The notes under the pieces: generated by a model
Databases searched by the model: none
What the model was told of the DNA's origin: nothing
The model's input: only the letters and a program-made list of their open reading frames with translations
Translations under genes and position numbers: made by a program
Shown: positions 44,373-53,043 of the stretch, piece after piece
How positions within the stretch are numbered: the first letter of the stretch is position 1
Layout: each line of letters begins with the position of its first letter
Assembly (NCBI GenBank): GCA_002399975.1
Contig: DHER01000101.1
Coordinates: forward strand, 74,990 to 138,989
DNA: 64,000 nucleotides
Direction of reading: 5' to 3'
Source: Firmicutes bacterium UBA4845
GTDB lineage: Bacteria > Bacillota > Clostridia > Tissierellales > Sedimentibacteraceae

Positions 44373-44530
44373 ACAAAAAGCCTCTCCGGTAATGGGAGAG
44401 GCTTGTATATTAACTGTATACATTCTCCCTACGCCAGTATTATCTGGATCAGGTGCAAAGCATGCATGCTTTAGGGTCAAAACATATAACGGTTTTATCT
44501 CAGCCTAACTCATCAGGCTCCCCTCTGATA
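44373..44530 (-). promoter_or_regulatory. TPP (THI-box) riboswitch with terminator
   Basis: Minus-strand aptamer at about 44422-44530 with the hallmark parts: GGGGAGCCTGATGAG, GGCTGAGA, ACCC, CACCTGATCCAGATAATACTGG and CGTAGGGA. It is followed by a terminator hairpin (GCCTCTCC/GGAGAGGC, 44379-44403, with TTTTT at 44374-44378 on the minus strand). High TPP should end transcription before the transport genes. Confidence 0.96.
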
Positions 44531-44534
44531 ATAA

Positions 44535-44563
44535 ATAGTATCACAGCAATACCGGACTGTCAA
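44535..44563 (-). promoter_or_regulatory. SigA-type promoter of the thi transport operon
   Basis: Minus-strand TTGACA (44558-44563) and TACTAT (44535-44540) with a 17-nt spacer, just upstream of the TPP aptamer. A 13-nt near-perfect direct repeat, GTATCACAGCAAT (44538-44550) and GTATCACTGCAAT (44569-44581), overlaps the -10 and lies upstream of the -35, 31 nt apart. Confidence 0.8.
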
Positions 44564-44611
44564 TAGTCGTATCACTGCAATTTACGCAGCAAGCGCATTT
44601 ATTACAAAATA

Positions 44612-45493
44612 TTAATAATTTGTCATTCCCGCAGCTGAAGCAAGTTTCAAAATTTTTTCTGCTTTTCTTATAACCGGTTCATCGACCATTTTTCCATCTA
44701 TCACTATAACTCCAATTCCTTTTTCTGCGGCTTTTTTTGATTCGTTCATTATTTTTAATGATTTTTCGACAGATTTGCTGTCAGGAGTAAAAACTTGATG
44801 CACAATAGAGATCTGAGATGGATGTATACATGATTTTCCTGTAAAACCTAACAATTTAGCATGCTTTGTTTCATCTTTAAAAGCATCTTTATCCTTTATA
44901 TCAAAAAACACGGTATCTGCAGAGTCTATTCCGGCAATGTTGGCACATATGGCTATATGACTTCTGGCATACAGGAATTGTTCTTTGTCTTTTGTTCTGT
45001 CGACACAAAGGCAATTGGTATAATCACCTGTCCCGAATGAAATAGAAACAACCCTTTCATTGGATTCTGCAATCTCAAGGGCATTTAAAACACCTTTTGG
45101 TGTCTCTATTGCTCCCTGAATTTTTATTGTACCCTCACAAATATTATTCATTTTTTCAAAATATGAAAGCATTTGTGACAATTCTACAATATCTTCTTTG
45201 CTTTCACACATAGGCAGTCTTATATTTTTAACGCCGCTTTTGACAAGTTCTCTTACATCATCTTCTCCAAAACCTGTATTTAAGGAATTTATTCTGACAA
45301 ATATCTCACAGTCTCCATAGTCCATTGTCTGCAAAGCTCTGCACAACAGTTTTCGTGCATCTTCCTTCTCAGAATAAGCAACCGCATCCTCCAAATCGAA
45401 AATTACACAATCTGCCCCTCTTGAATGAGCAGTTTTAAGCATCTTTTCATTGTTTGCCGGGCAGAACAGCATACTTCTTCTTAGCCTTTTCAA
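44612..45493 (-). CDS. citE: CitE-like citrate/citramalyl lyase beta subunit
   Basis: A 293-aa barrel of the CitE family, which cleaves beta-hydroxy-acyl thioesters (citryl- or citramalyl-). Motifs: SMLFCPANNEKML, DCVIFDLEDAV, KIQGAIETPKGVLNA (catalytic Glu), SFGTGDYTNCL and FTGKSCIHPSQI. It starts at TTG with AAGGAGATG. It is the last gene of the citF-YfcC-M20-citE set. No citD acyl-carrier gene is near, so the substrate may be a CoA thioester rather than an ACP thioester. Confidence 0.85.
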   Translation of the reverse strand: MKRLRRSMLFCPANNEKMLKTAHSRGADCVIFDLEDAVAYSEKEDARKLLCRALQTMDYGDCEIFVRINSLNTGFGEDDVRELVKSGVKNIRLPMCESKEDIVELSQMLSYFEKMNNICEGTIKIQGAIETPKGVLNALEIAESNERVVSISFGTGDYTNCLCVDRTKDKEQFLYARSHIAICANIAGIDSADTVFFDIKDKDAFKDETKHAKLLGFTGKSCIHPSQISIVHQVFTPDSKSVEKSLKIMNESKKAAEKGIGVIVIDGKMVDEPVIRKAEKILKLASAAGMTNY

Positions 45494-45619
45494 TTAAAAC
45501 ATCTCCTTGTAAATAAACAGCTTATACACCAAAAACATCTTCTTTCATATTCTGCATTCAGCTTTATTCTGAAAGAACATCATTTTTAAAAAAATTAAAA
45601 TTAAAATTCATAATTTATA

Positions 45620-46798
45620 TCAGTAATTCTTTTCCATTTCATTTTTCTTTTTAGAAAATTCTTCTTTTATTTCTTCTAATATACTTTCATTTGACACTAA
45701 ATCGTAACACGTAGCTGACAAAATTTTGGATGCAAGCAGCGCGGCTTTGTGTGCAGCTTCAGTTTTTCCTGCATCCAAATATTCCTTGCTGTGAGGTGAA
45801 GTACCTTCAGGAACAAATGCCACTCTTATGCAAGAACCAGGAACATTGTACATAACATTTCCAAAATCTGTGGATCCGGTTTTTTCTCTGGGTGGCCTTA
45901 TTGTAGGAGCATTAACTAATTCGGCATTTTTCATAAGCAGGTCATTTAATTTCAAAACAGGTATTTTGCTGTCAAATTCCCTTTCGGGAATTATTTCATA
46001 TGTTGTTTCTGTCATTAAGGACGCACCTTTTATTATATTCTTAAATCTTTCCACTACAGTGTCAAGATAGGAACGGTTGTATGATCTCAGAGAGAAAGTT
46101 CCAACTGCTTCCGAAGGAACAACATTATCCGGGCCTCCTGCATCTGTAATTGTATAATGCATCCTTGTATCTTCCTTGACATGTTCCCTTAGAAATTCTA
46201 TACCGTTAAACACCAGCAGCAAGGCATCCAATGCACTTCTGCCGCTTTCAGGCTGTATTGCGGCATGTGCACCTTTCCCATGAAAAATCACCTTAAACGG
46301 TGATAATGCCATACATTTAATATCAGTCGTAGTTGTAGGCCCGCCATGAAACATAAGAGCCACATCTATATCCTTGAAGCATCCGTTTTCTATCATTATT
46401 ATTTTCCCGCCTGTGGTTTCTTCTGCAGGAGTACCGTAAACAACTAATTTATACGGCTTATCTTTATAAACTTCCTTGAATGCAGAAGCCGCATAGCAGA
46501 TAGCAGGTCCCTGCATATGATGTCCGCAGGCATGGCCTATATTTTCAAGAGCGTCATATTCACAAAGCAATCCCAGTGACGGACCTCCGGAGCCGTTCTC
46601 ATAAACGGCCCTGAATGCAGTCTCTATTCCGCCGATTCCTTTTTCTACCTTGAACCCGTTTTTTTGCAAATAGTCGGTTAAAGTTTCCATAGCCTTGTAT
46701 TCTTTACAGTCTGTTTCCGGGTTATCAAAAATATAGTCTGCAGTTTTAAACATATCTTCTTTAACTTTGTCTAAATGATTGAATAAATCTGTTTTCAT
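45620..46798 (-). CDS. M20-family amidohydrolase
   Basis: A 392-aa zinc hydrolase related to the SAM-riboswitch M20 enzyme at 37.4 kb but clearly divergent. Motifs: CEYDALENIGHACGHH, VYGTPAEETTGG (catalytic Glu), HGKGAHAAIQPESGRSALDAL and GSTDFGNV. It lies between a YfcC transporter and citE, so it may deacylate an imported amide whose product feeds the lyase. The substrate is unknown. GGAGG precedes the ATG. Confidence 0.85.
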   Translation of the reverse strand: MKTDLFNHLDKVKEDMFKTADYIFDNPETDCKEYKAMETLTDYLQKNGFKVEKGIGGIETAFRAVYENGSGGPSLGLLCEYDALENIGHACGHHMQGPAICYAASAFKEVYKDKPYKLVVYGTPAEETTGGKIIMIENGCFKDIDVALMFHGGPTTTTDIKCMALSPFKVIFHGKGAHAAIQPESGRSALDALLLVFNGIEFLREHVKEDTRMHYTITDAGGPDNVVPSEAVGTFSLRSYNRSYLDTVVERFKNIIKGASLMTETTYEIIPEREFDSKIPVLKLNDLLMKNAELVNAPTIRPPREKTGSTDFGNVMYNVPGSCIRVAFVPEGTSPHSKEYLDAGKTEAAHKAALLASKILSATCYDLVSNESILEEIKEEFSKKKNEMEKNY

Positions 46799-46833
46799 AA
46801 AATACCTCCAATATAATATTCCGAATTACCGAA

Positions 46834-48249
46834 TTAAAACGGTCCATATCCTATTAAATTACCTGCTACAATAAATACAGCACCTACAATAAACCACATT
46901 CCTATAACAGGTCCTATAAATCTTATCCATTGGGGATATGTTATTTTGGCAAGTGACAAATATGAATTCATATTCGAAGATGTAGGATTAATTGAATTTC
47001 CTATTCCATCTCCTAATGCAAACGTAAGAACAGCTATTTGCCTTGTCACTCCTGTTAAGTCAGCTACCGGAATCATCAACGGCATTGTCGCCGCAGCCTG
47101 ACCGCTTCCGGAGGGAATTACCAGGTTCAGGAATATATTTATTATATACATTAGAACTACAGTAAATTGAGATGGAGATTTTCTCAGCAGTATTGACATT
47201 CCGTTTACTATTGTATCCAATATCAATCCATTCTGAAGAACTACCAGTATTCCTCTTGCAAGTCCTATAACCAGCGCTCCGAATACCATCGACTTTGCTC
47301 CGGCTATGAATTCCTTCGCAACCTGTCCGGGTTTAAGGCCTCCCAACAGCCCTCCGATTATACCCATAGCAAGAAAAATCGTAGCCATCATATCAGTTCC
47401 CCACTCATATTTAAATACACCGTATATCATGTAGATAAACCCTACAAGAACTGTTAAAAGTACAAGAATATGCCTTGTAGTCAATTCAGCTTCAATTACC
47501 ACATCAGTGTTTTCTTTTGATTTCTCCTGAACTTCAAGTTCGTACACAATGCTTTTCGAAGGGTCTTTCTTAATTTTGTTAGAATACCTTACCAAATAAA
47601 CGCTCAAAATAACCACAAATGTAATATGAATAATTGCCCTGTATGCTACTCCGGAAAACATCGGTAATTCAGCTATGGACTGAGCAATACCTACATTAAA
47701 AGGATTCATTACTCCTGCTGCAAATCCTCCCGCCATTCCAACAGCAATCATGGCAGTTCCCACAAGAGCGTCAAAACCCAGCTTTCTTGCTAAGGATATT
47801 CCAATAGGTATAAAAATTAGGCTTTCATTGGACATGCCCATAAATCCTCCTCCCAGAGAAAATATGAACACAAATATAGGAATCAGTAAATTTTCTCTGC
47901 CTTTTACAGACTTAGCTATTTTATTAATCCCTGTATCTACAGCTCCGGTTCCTGTAATAATTTGAAATGAACCGCCTACTATAAACACAAAAAATATCAG
48001 GGATGCTGCGCCTTCCATTCCTTTAGGTACAGCTGCAAAAGCATCAAAAAATCCTGCGGGAGAATTTTCTACGCTGTGATATGAACCCGGATCAATGACA
48101 GTAACATCTTCTTTATTCTCATACCTGTCATACTCACCGGGAGGTAGAACGTGAGTCAGTAATACTGCAATTATAATAAGTGAAAAAATTATTACATAAG
48201 TATGTGGTATTTTTATATTTTTGGAATTAAATTTCCTATCTTTTCCCAT
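46834..48249 (-). CDS. YfcC/DcuC-superfamily transporter
   Basis: A 471-aa permease with about 11-12 hydrophobic segments. Family features: HVLPPGEYDRYE near the N-terminus, FSLGGGFMGMSNESLIFIPIGISLARKLG, AGGFAAGVMNPFNVGIAQ and a C-terminal PSGSGQAAATMPLMIPVADLTG. Relatives carry C4-dicarboxylates, short-chain fatty acids or basic amino acids. It probably imports the substrate of the neighbouring M20 and CitF/CitE enzymes. AAGGAG precedes the ATG. Confidence 0.85.
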   Translation of the reverse strand: MGKDRKFNSKNIKIPHTYVIIFSLIIIAVLLTHVLPPGEYDRYENKEDVTVIDPGSYHSVENSPAGFFDAFAAVPKGMEGAASLIFFVFIVGGSFQIITGTGAVDTGINKIAKSVKGRENLLIPIFVFIFSLGGGFMGMSNESLIFIPIGISLARKLGFDALVGTAMIAVGMAGGFAAGVMNPFNVGIAQSIAELPMFSGVAYRAIIHITFVVILSVYLVRYSNKIKKDPSKSIVYELEVQEKSKENTDVVIEAELTTRHILVLLTVLVGFIYMIYGVFKYEWGTDMMATIFLAMGIIGGLLGGLKPGQVAKEFIAGAKSMVFGALVIGLARGILVVLQNGLILDTIVNGMSILLRKSPSQFTVVLMYIINIFLNLVIPSGSGQAAATMPLMIPVADLTGVTRQIAVLTFALGDGIGNSINPTSSNMNSYLSLAKITYPQWIRFIGPVIGMWFIVGAVFIVAGNLIGYGPF

Positions 48250-48348
48250 AATCTTTCTCCTTGTTGTATAATATTAATACAGATTATTAATTAGAAATTT
48301 AAATAATGCTGTACACTTTTATTTATATAGGATTTTTAAAAAACTGTT

Positions 48349-49908
48349 TTACTTGATAACTCTTCTTACAACGTCCATTATGCTTCCATCTCGAGCCTCT
48401 ACTATTCCGACTATTTCATCTCCATATTCAGGCATAGCCGGTTTTCCTGTTACAGCTTCAGCTTCCTCTTTAAGTTCATGTATGTCCTTTAAAGGCAAAT
48501 TAGTGTTTTTAAGCTTCTCCATAAGATCTGTCCTCAATGGATTTATTGAAATACCTTTATCTGTAACTATAACATCTATATCTTGCCCTGGTGTAACAAC
48601 CGTGGTAACCTTATCTCTTACTATAGGAAAATTCTTCCTTACAAGAGGGGCTGTAATAATTCTGAGCTTTGCTCCGTCTGCTATATCAGGATGCCCTCCT
48701 TGGGCTCCCATTATTACTCCGTCAGAGCCGGTCAATACGTTAACATTGAAATCAACATCAACCTCTGTAGCCGACAGCACCGCTACATCAAGCATATTAG
48801 CAACGCATCCCTTGCTGTATGGATTAGCATACATGGATGCAGACATCTCTATATGATTTTCGTTCCTGTTTAATGAATCTGCAGCTTTGGAATCAAATGT
48901 TTGAGCATCTAATAGAGCCTCAAAATATCCTTCTTCCAGCAATTCTACCAGAACAGAGGTTATTCCTCCGGAAATAGCTCCTCCTTTTATTCCTTTGTCC
49001 TTCATATATTCTTTCAAAAATCTTATGACAGCCAGGGAAGCACCGCCGCTGCCTGCCTGAAAAGAAAAACCTTCTTTCATATAGCCTGATTCATTTATAA
49101 TGTTTGCCGCATATTGGGCCATTAGAAGTTCCTTAGGGTTTTGTGTAACTCTTGTTGATCCCATTGCTATTTTGTCTACATCGCCTATTTCATCCACCAC
49201 TACCACATAATCCACAAAAGTTTGATCTATGCTGGGATCTCTCAGCGGATATTCAACTAAATTGTCTGTTATTGCAACAACTTTATCAGCACGTTCAGAA
49301 TCAGCCATAGCATAACCCATAGAACCAAAGGCTGATTTTCCTGTACGGCCGCTCATATTGCCCATCTTATCGCATGCAGGTGCGCCTACAAAAGCTACAT
49401 CAATTTTTATTTCACCTGATTCTATAGACCTGGCTCTTCCGCCATGTGTCTGAAATATAACAGGTTTTTTTAATATATTGTTGTATGATATTTCCTTAGC
49501 CAAAGCACCTCTCATACCGCTTGTACGTATTCCGGATACCACACCGTTTTTAATATACTCTATCAACGGTTCATGTATTTTCTGCAATGAGGATGGTGCA
49601 ATAGTTATATTCTTTATTCCCATTTCAGCTATTGCCTTCATAACCATATTGATTATATAGTCGCCGTTCCTCAGGTGGTGATGAAAAGAAATTGTCATGC
49701 CGTCCTTTAAATTGCATTTTTGGATTGCCTTACGTATATCGGATAATACTTTATTTTCCGTTTTGACATACCTGAAGTTCTTATTTATTTTTTTCGTAAC
49801 AACGTCTAATTCACGATGGTTGCCACGATATGGAGTTGTATAACCGAATTCCTCAATATATTTTGGTATACAACGCCCCACATCATTTGTCACATTATCG
49901 TCATTCAT
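48349..49908 (-). CDS. citF: CitF-like citrate lyase alpha subunit (CoA/ACP transferase)
   Basis: A 519-aa protein of the CitF family, which exchanges acetyl for citrate on the acyl carrier. Motifs: TISFHHHLRNGDYIINMVM, TSGMRGALAKEIS, THGGRARSIESGEI, DVAFVGAPACDKMGNMSG and SGGITSVLVELLEEGYFEALLDAQTFD. First gene of the operon. The open frame starts at GTG 49917, but AAAGGAAG lies 8 nt before the ATG at 49908. citC, citD, citX and citG are not in the window. Strong promoter upstream. Confidence 0.88.
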   Translation of the reverse strand: MNDDNVTNDVGRCIPKYIEEFGYTTPYRGNHRELDVVTKKINKNFRYVKTENKVLSDIRKAIQKCNLKDGMTISFHHHLRNGDYIINMVMKAIAEMGIKNITIAPSSLQKIHEPLIEYIKNGVVSGIRTSGMRGALAKEISYNNILKKPVIFQTHGGRARSIESGEIKIDVAFVGAPACDKMGNMSGRTGKSAFGSMGYAMADSERADKVVAITDNLVEYPLRDPSIDQTFVDYVVVVDEIGDVDKIAMGSTRVTQNPKELLMAQYAANIINESGYMKEGFSFQAGSGGASLAVIRFLKEYMKDKGIKGGAISGGITSVLVELLEEGYFEALLDAQTFDSKAADSLNRNENHIEMSASMYANPYSKGCVANMLDVAVLSATEVDVDFNVNVLTGSDGVIMGAQGGHPDIADGAKLRIITAPLVRKNFPIVRDKVTTVVTPGQDIDVIVTDKGISINPLRTDLMEKLKNTNLPLKDIHELKEEAEAVTGKPAMPEYGDEIVGIVEARDGSIMDVVRRVIK

Positions 49909-49965
49909 GTTACCCACTTCCTTTGATGCATTTTAACAGTTAATTTTGCAAATATTAAATAGTAT

Positions 49966-49981
49966 ATGTATATTAATACAT
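49966..49981. promoter_or_regulatory. Candidate operator in the citF leader
   Basis: An interrupted palindrome, ATGTAT-N4-ATACAT, located between the citF promoter and its start codon, opposite the divergent MarR gene. A MarR-type dimer typically binds such a site. Inference. Confidence 0.4.
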
Positions 49982-50013
49982 AATTATTAATCGAATATTC
50001 AACCATAAATTAA

Positions 50014-50042
50014 AGTATAATTTTATTTAGTAGAAATGTCAA
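50014..50042 (-). promoter_or_regulatory. SigA-type promoter of the citF operon
   Basis: Minus-strand TTGACA (50037-50042) and TATACT (50014-50019) with a 17-nt spacer. The 5' leader is about 100 nt and contains the ATGTAT-N4-ATACAT palindrome. Confidence 0.85.
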
Positions 50043-50070
50043 CCATTTTTTGAAGTGCAAAGCAAATATA

Positions 50071-50099
50071 TTGCCATTTTAAATTTAATTTGGTATAAT
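50071..50099 (+). promoter_or_regulatory. SigA-type promoter of the marR gene
   Basis: TTGCCA (50071-50076) and TATAAT (50094-50099) with a 17-nt spacer, back-to-back with the citF promoter. Confidence 0.8.
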
Positions 50100-50149
50100 G
50101 AAACAAATGAGCAATGACATCCAAATTACAACAATTCCGGGGGAAATTA

Positions 50150-50611
50150 ATGGACAACAATATATCCAGAAAAATCAATCGTGAAATTATTACAATATCT
50201 CGATGCATATCATATATACGAAATATTCAGTTTAAAAAATATAATATAGGCAGAGGTCAGCATGCATTTTTAACAAGAATATACGAAAATCCCGGTATAA
50301 ATCAGGAAAAGCTTTCCAATATGCTGAAAATAGATAAAACAACAGTAGCTAAATCTTTAAAACGATTGGAAAAAAACGATTTTATAAGAAAAGTAAAATC
50401 TACGAAAGATAGTCGTCAATGGCTTCTGTACCCTACTGATAAGCTTCTTTCTATCTATGATACACTTGAAAATATGATTATCACTACATGTAATGATGCC
50501 CTTGAAGGGCTCAGCAAAGAAGAGTGCAGCGAATTACTTACTCTGCTGCACAAAGTTGGACAAAACGTAAATGAAGACTGGGAAAGGGCTAAAAGTAAAA
50601 ATAAATGTTAA
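50150..50611 (+). CDS. MarR-family transcriptional regulator
   Basis: A 153-aa winged-helix regulator: GQHAFLTRIYENPGINQEKLSNMLKIDKTTVAKSLKRLEKNDFIRK forms the DNA-binding domain, with a KSTKDSRQWLLYPTDK beta-wing. The frame opens at 50114, but GGGGGAAA lies before the ATG at 50150, giving the family's usual length. Divergent from the citF operon and likely its regulator. It converges on mobA with only 8 nt between stops and no room for a terminator. Confidence 0.88.
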   Translation: MDNNISRKINREIITISRCISYIRNIQFKKYNIGRGQHAFLTRIYENPGINQEKLSNMLKIDKTTVAKSLKRLEKNDFIRKVKSTKDSRQWLLYPTDKLLSIYDTLENMIITTCNDALEGLSKEECSELLTLLHKVGQNVNEDWERAKSKNKC

Positions 50612-50619
50612 GAGAAGTT

Positions 50620-51225
50620 CTATCCCTTTATTTTAGACAGGTAATCGGCTAAATCTTTCTGGGTATTAAGGTTTATAAATATATCCGTGTTTAATTTAAG
50701 GCCTTCTCTATTATATTCCTTTTCTCCAATATACTTTGTATTTAACTTTTTTATCAAAGGAGCTACAGCTCTTTTGCCTTCTGATAAATATTTTTCAATA
50801 TCCTTTGCTGTCTTTAAGGAATAAAATCCATAAAGCGGCTCTATATTATTTCCAATACGGGTTACACATATATCAGCATCAACGCTGTTAACAGCATTTT
50901 TCATATATCTTACATATTCTATATCCACATTCGGCATATCACATGCAATTACAAATGAATATTCGGAGGAAGCCGCCTTTAAACCTGAATGAATTCCGCC
51001 TAAAGGCCCCATATTTTCCAGTATATCTGTTATTATTTTTTGTCTGTAATTTTTATATTCATCTGGTTTGTTTGTTACGATAATTATATCGTCAAACTCT
51101 TTTTCCAGCTTAGAAATTATAATATTAATAATCCCTTTTTTATTTATATTTAAAAATTGTTTGTCAAAACCCATCCTGGAGCTTTTTCCTCCGGCTAATA
51201 TTACGGCAGTACCAAACTTTCTCAT
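50620..51225 (-). CDS. mobA: Molybdenum cofactor guanylyltransferase
   Basis: Attaches GMP to molybdopterin to make the bis-MGD cofactor of formate dehydrogenase. The 201-aa protein has the nucleotide-binding motif ILAGGKSSRMGFDKQFL, then DILENMGPLGGIHSGL and FVIACDMPNVD. AAAGGGTG precedes the ATG. Last gene of the formate dehydrogenase operon, 4 nt after mobB. Confidence 0.92.
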   Translation of the reverse strand: MRKFGTAVILAGGKSSRMGFDKQFLNINKKGIINIIISKLEKEFDDIIIVTNKPDEYKNYRQKIITDILENMGPLGGIHSGLKAASSEYSFVIACDMPNVDIEYVRYMKNAVNSVDADICVTRIGNNIEPLYGFYSLKTAKDIEKYLSEGKRAVAPLIKKLNTKYIGEKEYNREGLKLNTDIFINLNTQKDLADYLSKIKG

Positions 51226-51229
51226 CTCG

Positions 51230-51724
51230 TCACCCTTTATTTAAAAACTTATCTTCTATTAAATCGGTTATTTCTTTAACTTGCGAAAAATCGAATTGAG
51301 GTATGTTTTTATCAAAATGCTTGTCCGTAACAATGCAAAATAATTCTTCATCCTTTGAATACAACTCTTCGGACGCCTCTTTTCTAAATACTTCCAGCTT
51401 AGGCTTATTTTTGGATTTATAACCTTCTGTTATTATAATATCAACATTTTGTATTTTATTTATTACATCATCCAGGCTATATTCTTCATTTGATTCCTCA
51501 ATTATTGCCATTCTCTCCGGAGAGACTGCAGCAACCACACTTGCGCCGGCAGCTCTGTGAAGCCATGTGTCTTTGCCGGGCCGATCCATATCAAAGCCAT
51601 GAACATTATGTTTTACAGTCCCGATCCTGTATCCCCTGTTCTTCAATTCTTTAATAATGTTACATAAAACAGTAGTCTTCCCTACACCGGACTTACTTCC
51701 CACAACAGAAAACACCGGTATCAC
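51230..51724 (-). CDS. mobB: Molybdopterin-guanine dinucleotide biosynthesis protein B
   Basis: A 164-aa P-loop GTPase that assists MobA. Motifs: VVGSKSGVGKTTVLCNIIKELKNRGYRIGTVKH and IIITEGYKSKNKPKLEVFRK. It starts at GTG overlapping the moeA stop (GTGA), so translation is coupled. Confidence 0.92.
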   Translation of the reverse strand: MIPVFSVVGSKSGVGKTTVLCNIIKELKNRGYRIGTVKHNVHGFDMDRPGKDTWLHRAAGASVVAAVSPERMAIIEESNEEYSLDDVINKIQNVDIIITEGYKSKNKPKLEVFRKEASEELYSKDEELFCIVTDKHFDKNIPQFDFSQVKEITDLIEDKFLNKG

Positions 51725-52956
51725 TTTTCCACCTCTAAATAATCCATCAACTGTACTTTTATTTTATCTCCTATCTTGTATGGTCCCGTGCCGGCAGCTA
51801 CAAAGAATAATGAATTTTTTCCACACAAACTGGATAAAACTCCTGAACTATGCTTATATGGAAGCTTCGTATAATACTTGCCGTCTTTTTTGTAAGTAAA
51901 AGCCCTCACATACCTGTTCTGAACGCTGACCTTGTTAAAGTCATTTTCCAATACCGAATCTATTACCATCAGATTGTACTTCGTTTTACCCATCATCTTT
52001 AATAATACCGGTCTTACAAATTGCTCAAATGTAATATATGCTGCAGCAGGGTTTCCGGAAAGACCGAATAAAAACTTATTTTCATATTTTGCAGCTACTA
52101 TAGGTGTGCCGGGCTTTGCTTTTACTCTCCAGAATAAGATTTTACACCCTATTTCAAGAAATGCTTCTTTTATAATATCAGCATCCCCTACGGATGCGCC
52201 TCCTGTGGTTATTATAATATCAGCCCATTTAAGCGATGATTTCAATAACCTTGCCGTATCTTCAACATTATCTTTGCAAATACCCAGCATTTCAGCCTCT
52301 CCTCCCCATTTTTTTACCTGGGAAGCAATTGTATAGGAGTTGCTGTTTCTAATTTTGCCTTCCTTTAATTCTCCTCCTATATCCACCAGCTCATCACCTG
52401 TAGATAAAATTGCAGCCCTCGGCTTAGCATATACCTTTACATAGGCTCTGCCGAGAGAAGCCAATATACCTATTTCTGCAGGACCTATTATCATTCCTTT
52501 CGATAAAACAACATCCCCTGCCTTTATATCTTCACCTTCTTTGACAATATTGGACTGAGGTTTCAGATAATTAAATATCTTTACGAATTTATCTGTAAAT
52601 TTCGTATCTTCATATTTCATAACCGTATCTGCACCTTCCGGTATTTTTGCTCCTGTCATTATTCTTATAGCCTGTCCTTTGTCAATCCTTTTGGAACTAA
52701 CATACCCTGCGTGCTCATTATCTATAACCTTTAGCGTCACCGGAGAATCCTCGGCAGCATTTACTGTATCTTCTGATCTATATGCATACCCGTCAAGCGG
52801 TGACCTGTCAAAGGGCGGTATATTTATAGCTGATTTAATGTCTTCAGCTAAAACATAGTCCAAACTGTCCAATAAAGATTTTTCCGTTATATTAATATCT
52901 ACCTTCTCCTCAGCAAGAATCCTGCCTGCATCTTCAATAGAAATATTAGTTAGCAT
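51721..52956 (-). CDS. moeA: Molybdopterin molybdenumtransferase
   Basis: Inserts molybdate or tungstate into molybdopterin. The 411-aa protein shows PPFDRSPLDGYAYRSEDT, RIMTGAKIPEGADTVMKYED, STGDELV, TTGGASVGDADI and GLSGNPAAAYITFEQFVRPVLLKM. AGGAGGAG precedes the ATG. It follows fdhA after about 90 nt that contain an imperfect hairpin (52993-53025). Confidence 0.94.
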   Translation of the reverse strand: MLTNISIEDAGRILAEEKVDINITEKSLLDSLDYVLAEDIKSAINIPPFDRSPLDGYAYRSEDTVNAAEDSPVTLKVIDNEHAGYVSSKRIDKGQAIRIMTGAKIPEGADTVMKYEDTKFTDKFVKIFNYLKPQSNIVKEGEDIKAGDVVLSKGMIIGPAEIGILASLGRAYVKVYAKPRAAILSTGDELVDIGGELKEGKIRNSNSYTIASQVKKWGGEAEMLGICKDNVEDTARLLKSSLKWADIIITTGGASVGDADIIKEAFLEIGCKILFWRVKAKPGTPIVAAKYENKFLFGLSGNPAAAYITFEQFVRPVLLKMMGKTKYNLMVIDSVLENDFNKVSVQNRYVRAFTYKKDGKYYTKLPYKHSSGVLSSLCGKNSLFFVAAGTGPYKIGDKIKVQLMDYLEVEK

Positions 52957-52992
52957 TTTCTCCTCCTGGCTTTTAATATTTAGGCATTATTT

Positions 52993-53025
52993 AACAGATG
53001 ACTCCTGAAACAGGAATCATCTGTT
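52993..53025 (-). repeat. Intercistronic hairpin between fdhA and moeA
   Basis: Arms AACAGATGACTCCTG (52993-53007) and CAGGAATCATCTGTT (53011-53025) pair with one mismatch around a 3-nt loop. On the minus strand a short U-poor sequence follows, so it is more likely an attenuator or mRNA-stability element that lowers moeA expression relative to fdhA. Confidence 0.6.
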
Positions 53026-53043
53026 CATCTGTTAATTTATTAC

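Noticed and set aside
44226..44373. Second, independent riboswitch in the thi leader
   Set aside because: Two hairpins are present but without any conserved aptamer core I know, so only hairpins are reported.
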